Assembly (NCBI GenBank): GCA_034440575.1
Contig: JAOTOL010001601.1
Location: 2,276,001-2,340,000 of the forward strand
DNA: 64,000 nucleotides
Direction of reading: 5' to 3'
DNA from: Imbricaverruca yamaguchii
Taxonomy: Eukaryota > Arthropoda > Thecostraca > Neoverrucidae
Position 1 is the first letter of the stretch. The number at the start of each line of letters is the position of its first letter. Under the pieces are notes generated by a model, which was given only the letters and a program-made list of their open reading frames with translations, was not told the DNA's origin and ran no database searches. A program made the translations under genes and the position numbers. Positions 61,773-64,000 of this stretch are shown here, piece by piece.

Positions 61773-61873
61773 TTGGTTGGTTATTTGAGTTTTAGTATAT
61801 GTCAATGCACTTGAGATTGGTTGGTTATTTTAGTTTTAGGGCGCATCGACCAGGTTTGGTCATTTGGCGCCCA
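61773..61873 (-). mobile_element. Mini-element with TSD and internal duplication
   Basis: TAATACACTTGAGA at 61759-61772 and 61874-61887 flanks the insert. Inside, CACTTGAGATTGGTTGGTTA is repeated (61763- and 61808-), so the target site plus element tail was duplicated after insertion. The body ends TTTGGCGCCCA. Confidence 0.82.
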
Positions 61874-62817
61874 TAATACACTTGAGAGAGATGACATCAT
61901 GAAATATGTCCAGTCGGTTGAAACCCGCATATGACTTGCCAGGAAACATTCGAAGGCATTTTAGTTTTTAGAGGCATCACTGCCTCATTGTCTGCGAAAT
62001 GTAAGCCATCAAACATTTAATTATAAGCATTAATATATATATATATATATGTGTATGCATGTATGCCTATGTATGTATGCACATGCGTGTAGCGTTTGAA
62101 CTTCGAAGCCTATTAACTGTGCCACGCAGAGACAGGCTTTATTATATCACTGCAAACTACAGCCGTGTACATATTTTCACATGTCAATACCCACTAAATG
62201 TAAATACATATTTGAGTACGTTTATGCTCTCTGACGACACCAAGGGCGATGGTTAAAAATGAAGGTGAGGTGGGGAGATCTTCTGGCCGATGAAGGGACA
62301 TGCATCCCCGATAAAAAAGTTTTTGCATGGACGAACACTGCACCGACAGGCATATCAACAGTGGTCTGATGCCACTGTCCTTTTCACCCGACATGATTTC
62401 ATAGTCGAGTGCCTGTTCTCCAACATATGCTTAGTACGTGTCCTCTACCCCGCGAAAAGATTGCCGAGAACAACTCGATCTGCATTCAAAAGCCTACCGA
62501 GAAGAATGAGTAAACAACTGAATATGATGCCAAGAAAAACATATATCCTATTATCCATGCAAAGAAAACACAAAGCGTGCCATGCACTAGACAGAAGTTC
62601 ACTTGCTAATATCTAAAATTAACAACCACCCCAATAGCGCAGAATGAAGCAGGTAATTCGCTTTATTGGCAAACATTTTGTATTTGATACGGAGGCCTAC
62701 ATGCGGTTTCTAGTCGGTATATTGAAACTATACAAATTGTAGCAGAGGAAAGCTTAAGCTTTATTTGTGACCGGTCAGAGCTCTCCTTCGGCCTCTCAAC
62801 CTGTGTATAATTGGAAT

Positions 62818-63035
62818 CGAACATCCCGACCCGGTAGCCCAGTTGGTTAGAGTACTGGCCTACTCTGGTCTCCCCTGTCCTGGCAACACAGGATTCGAGT
62901 CGCTTTGCGTGCTCGCATTTAGCCCCCGGCAGGGAAGGTCAATTAGCAGCTGGCCCGATACTGCCGAGGATGAGCTTCTGGGCGGCCGTGCCGTTTCATT
63001 GACGGCACGTTAAACCCTGGGTCAAAATTATGCCG
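62818..63035 (+). mobile_element. tRNA-derived SINE, second family
   Basis: CGGTAGCCCAGTTGGTTAGA (box A), a GGATTCGAGTC box B about 35-50 bp on, then TTAGCCCCCGGCAGGGAAGG, GCCGAGGATGAGCTTCTGGG and an end CGGCACGTTAAACCCTGGG. It lacks the AACC tail of the other family. Confidence 0.78.
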
Positions 63036-63376
63036 TTGAACTGGCAATCATGGATCCGGTGGTGAGGATAGGGTTCACGCAACAAGCTCTGCTTAGCAAT
63101 AGTGTCCTGGTGCATAAAGCCACCCCAGCAAAAACTCGGATTATTTTTTCATTACTCCAGTCAGCATATTGAGACGGAACAAATTGTAGAGGGAGGTTTA
63201 TGTTTGACGGGTGGGGGTCTGAGCTTTTCTTCGACCTCGAACTTGTGCCTATTTGCATTTCCTCTGGACCATGCAGTTGACGATCGAGGGGACACCTGGC
63301 GATATCGGTGCCAGACGAGCGCGCGAAGTCGACGCGGACGACTGTGCTGACGGTGCTGGTGTGCGCTGCATTGCAG

Positions 63377-63603
63377 GCGAGTCGGCGTTGGCGCTGCTGC
63401 TCGTGTCCTGCCTGCTGCCGCCGTCGCTGTCGGTGCCCGTCAAACGCAACTACCACTGGAAGAACCCGTGCGCGTTCGACTCGTCGGTGCTGGCTGACGC
63501 CGGCACACACGTCACCACCTCCTCCGACCGGATGATCCTCGACAGGATCATCCACCTGAACGGGGTGGTCCAACCCAAGCTGGACACACTCGTCGAACAG
63601 TTC
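63377..63603 (+). CDS. Candidate exon of a secreted peptide precursor
   Basis: Acceptor GCTGCATTGCAG and donor GTGAGT bound an exon encoding ESALALLLVSCLLPPSLSVP, VKRNYHWKNPCAFDSSVLAD, AGTHVTTSSDRMILDRIIHL and NGVVQPKLDTLVEQF. The hydrophobic run LALLLVSCLLPPSL looks like a signal peptide, and the KR just after it could be a prohormone-convertase site. The DRMILDRIIHLNG...LDTLVEQF part is amphipathic and could be helical, as in cytokine-like factors, but I recognise no family. An open frame extends upstream to an ATG at 63273, so the true first exon is uncertain. The gene would continue beyond the window. Confidence 0.5.
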
Positions 63604-64000
63604 GTGAGTGTTGCAATTATCTGCATTACGTTAAGGATGCTGGTCCTACGCGAACTCTGTGTGCACGATGACTTACTAATTGATACGCTGATTAGACGAG
63701 ATACAAGGCGACATAGTCGAATCACCTAATGACGCTGAAAATGGGAATAGGATGTAACCAGAGGCAGATGGCGTTTAAAAGCAAGCACATCCACAACGTT
63801 TCACAAACATTTTGACGACATGAATGCCAGAAATCAACGTATCTGGTGACTTTTCCTTTATTGAGTATGTAGCCATTCTGAAAGCCATGCTAAGATACTC
63901 CAGTGTAATCCAGTCTACACAGTTAGTTATTTCAGCTTTAGGGCACATCGACTTCACTGGCCATATAGCGCTGTGTCTAGCTAGGAAGTTCATGCCAGGG
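63604..64000. other. Intron or intergenic sequence with one mini-element
   Basis: No coding sequence is seen after the donor at 63604. A mini-element occupies 63922-63982. Confidence 0.45.
63922..63982 (-). mobile_element. ~60-bp mini-element
   Basis: CAGTTAGTTATTTCAGCTTT, AGGGCACATCGACTTCACTG and GCCATATAGCGCTGTG follow the reverse order of the element. Confidence 0.68.

Larger units (their letters stand above)
60630..62815. other. No gene recognised
   Basis: Contains a SINE 3' fragment, a mini-element and a (TA)n run at about 62034-62050. No exon supported. Confidence 0.45.

Noticed and set aside
62818..62905. Possible functional tRNA gene
   Set aside because: Box A and B are present, but the intervening arms do not fold cleanly and a SINE body follows.

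Overview
The window is nuclear DNA from an invertebrate animal. Its genes are split by GT-AG introns, it holds decayed animal-type transposons (Penelope-like, non-LTR LINE, hAT, piggyBac), tRNA-derived SINEs, very long (GA)n/(TC)n tracts and a high density of minisatellites. There is no operon, CRISPR or bacterial signal. An arthropod, perhaps a crustacean such as a barnacle, would fit the protein sequences and the flagellar gene, but this is a guess that the sequence does not prove.

Two genes can be reconstructed with confidence. (1) The last five coding exons of an axonemal dynein heavy chain closest to DNAH10 lie on the + strand at 1324-5893; the rest of that giant gene is upstream of the window. 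(2) A complete eIF3 subunit C gene lies on the - strand. It has 14 coding exons from 43565 down to 25639, all intron phases agree, and it encodes 939 residues. A probable short non-coding first exon at 49687-49727 starts at a TCT/TOP-like initiator, giving a gene span of about 24 kb. Weaker calls are a tyrosine- and aspartate-rich secreted repeat protein (- strand, 17136-17992), a transmembrane-segment exon (- strand, 10384-10525), a CpG-rich CRE-cluster promoter with a possible first coding exon (+ strand, 52984-53583), a possible terminal exon (57086-57247) and a secreted-peptide exon (63377-63603).

The rest is repeat-rich. From left to right: the dynein 3' end with minisatellites at its splice junctions (1-5.9 kb); 35-bp and 31-bp arrays and SINEs (6-8.1 kb); a (TC)n tract (11.8-12.2 kb); a Penelope-like 3' end with a GIY-YIG-like endonuclease (14.9-15.8 kb); the secreted-protein gene and three satellite arrays (17-19.6 kb); a piggyBac relic (23 kb); eIF3c with SINEs and LINE relics in its introns (25.5-49.7 kb); a hAT transposase relic and a hAT-like MITE (51-55 kb); and a 30-bp array (59.9-60.6 kb).

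The most unusual signal is that many minisatellites are not randomly placed. Their unit contains the splice donor or acceptor of the adjacent exon plus several exonic codons, repeated up to about nine times. A second is a ~60-bp mobile element with 10-15 bp target-site duplications. It shares its (AACC)n-type 3' tail with the local tRNA-derived SINEs and occurs at least eleven times.
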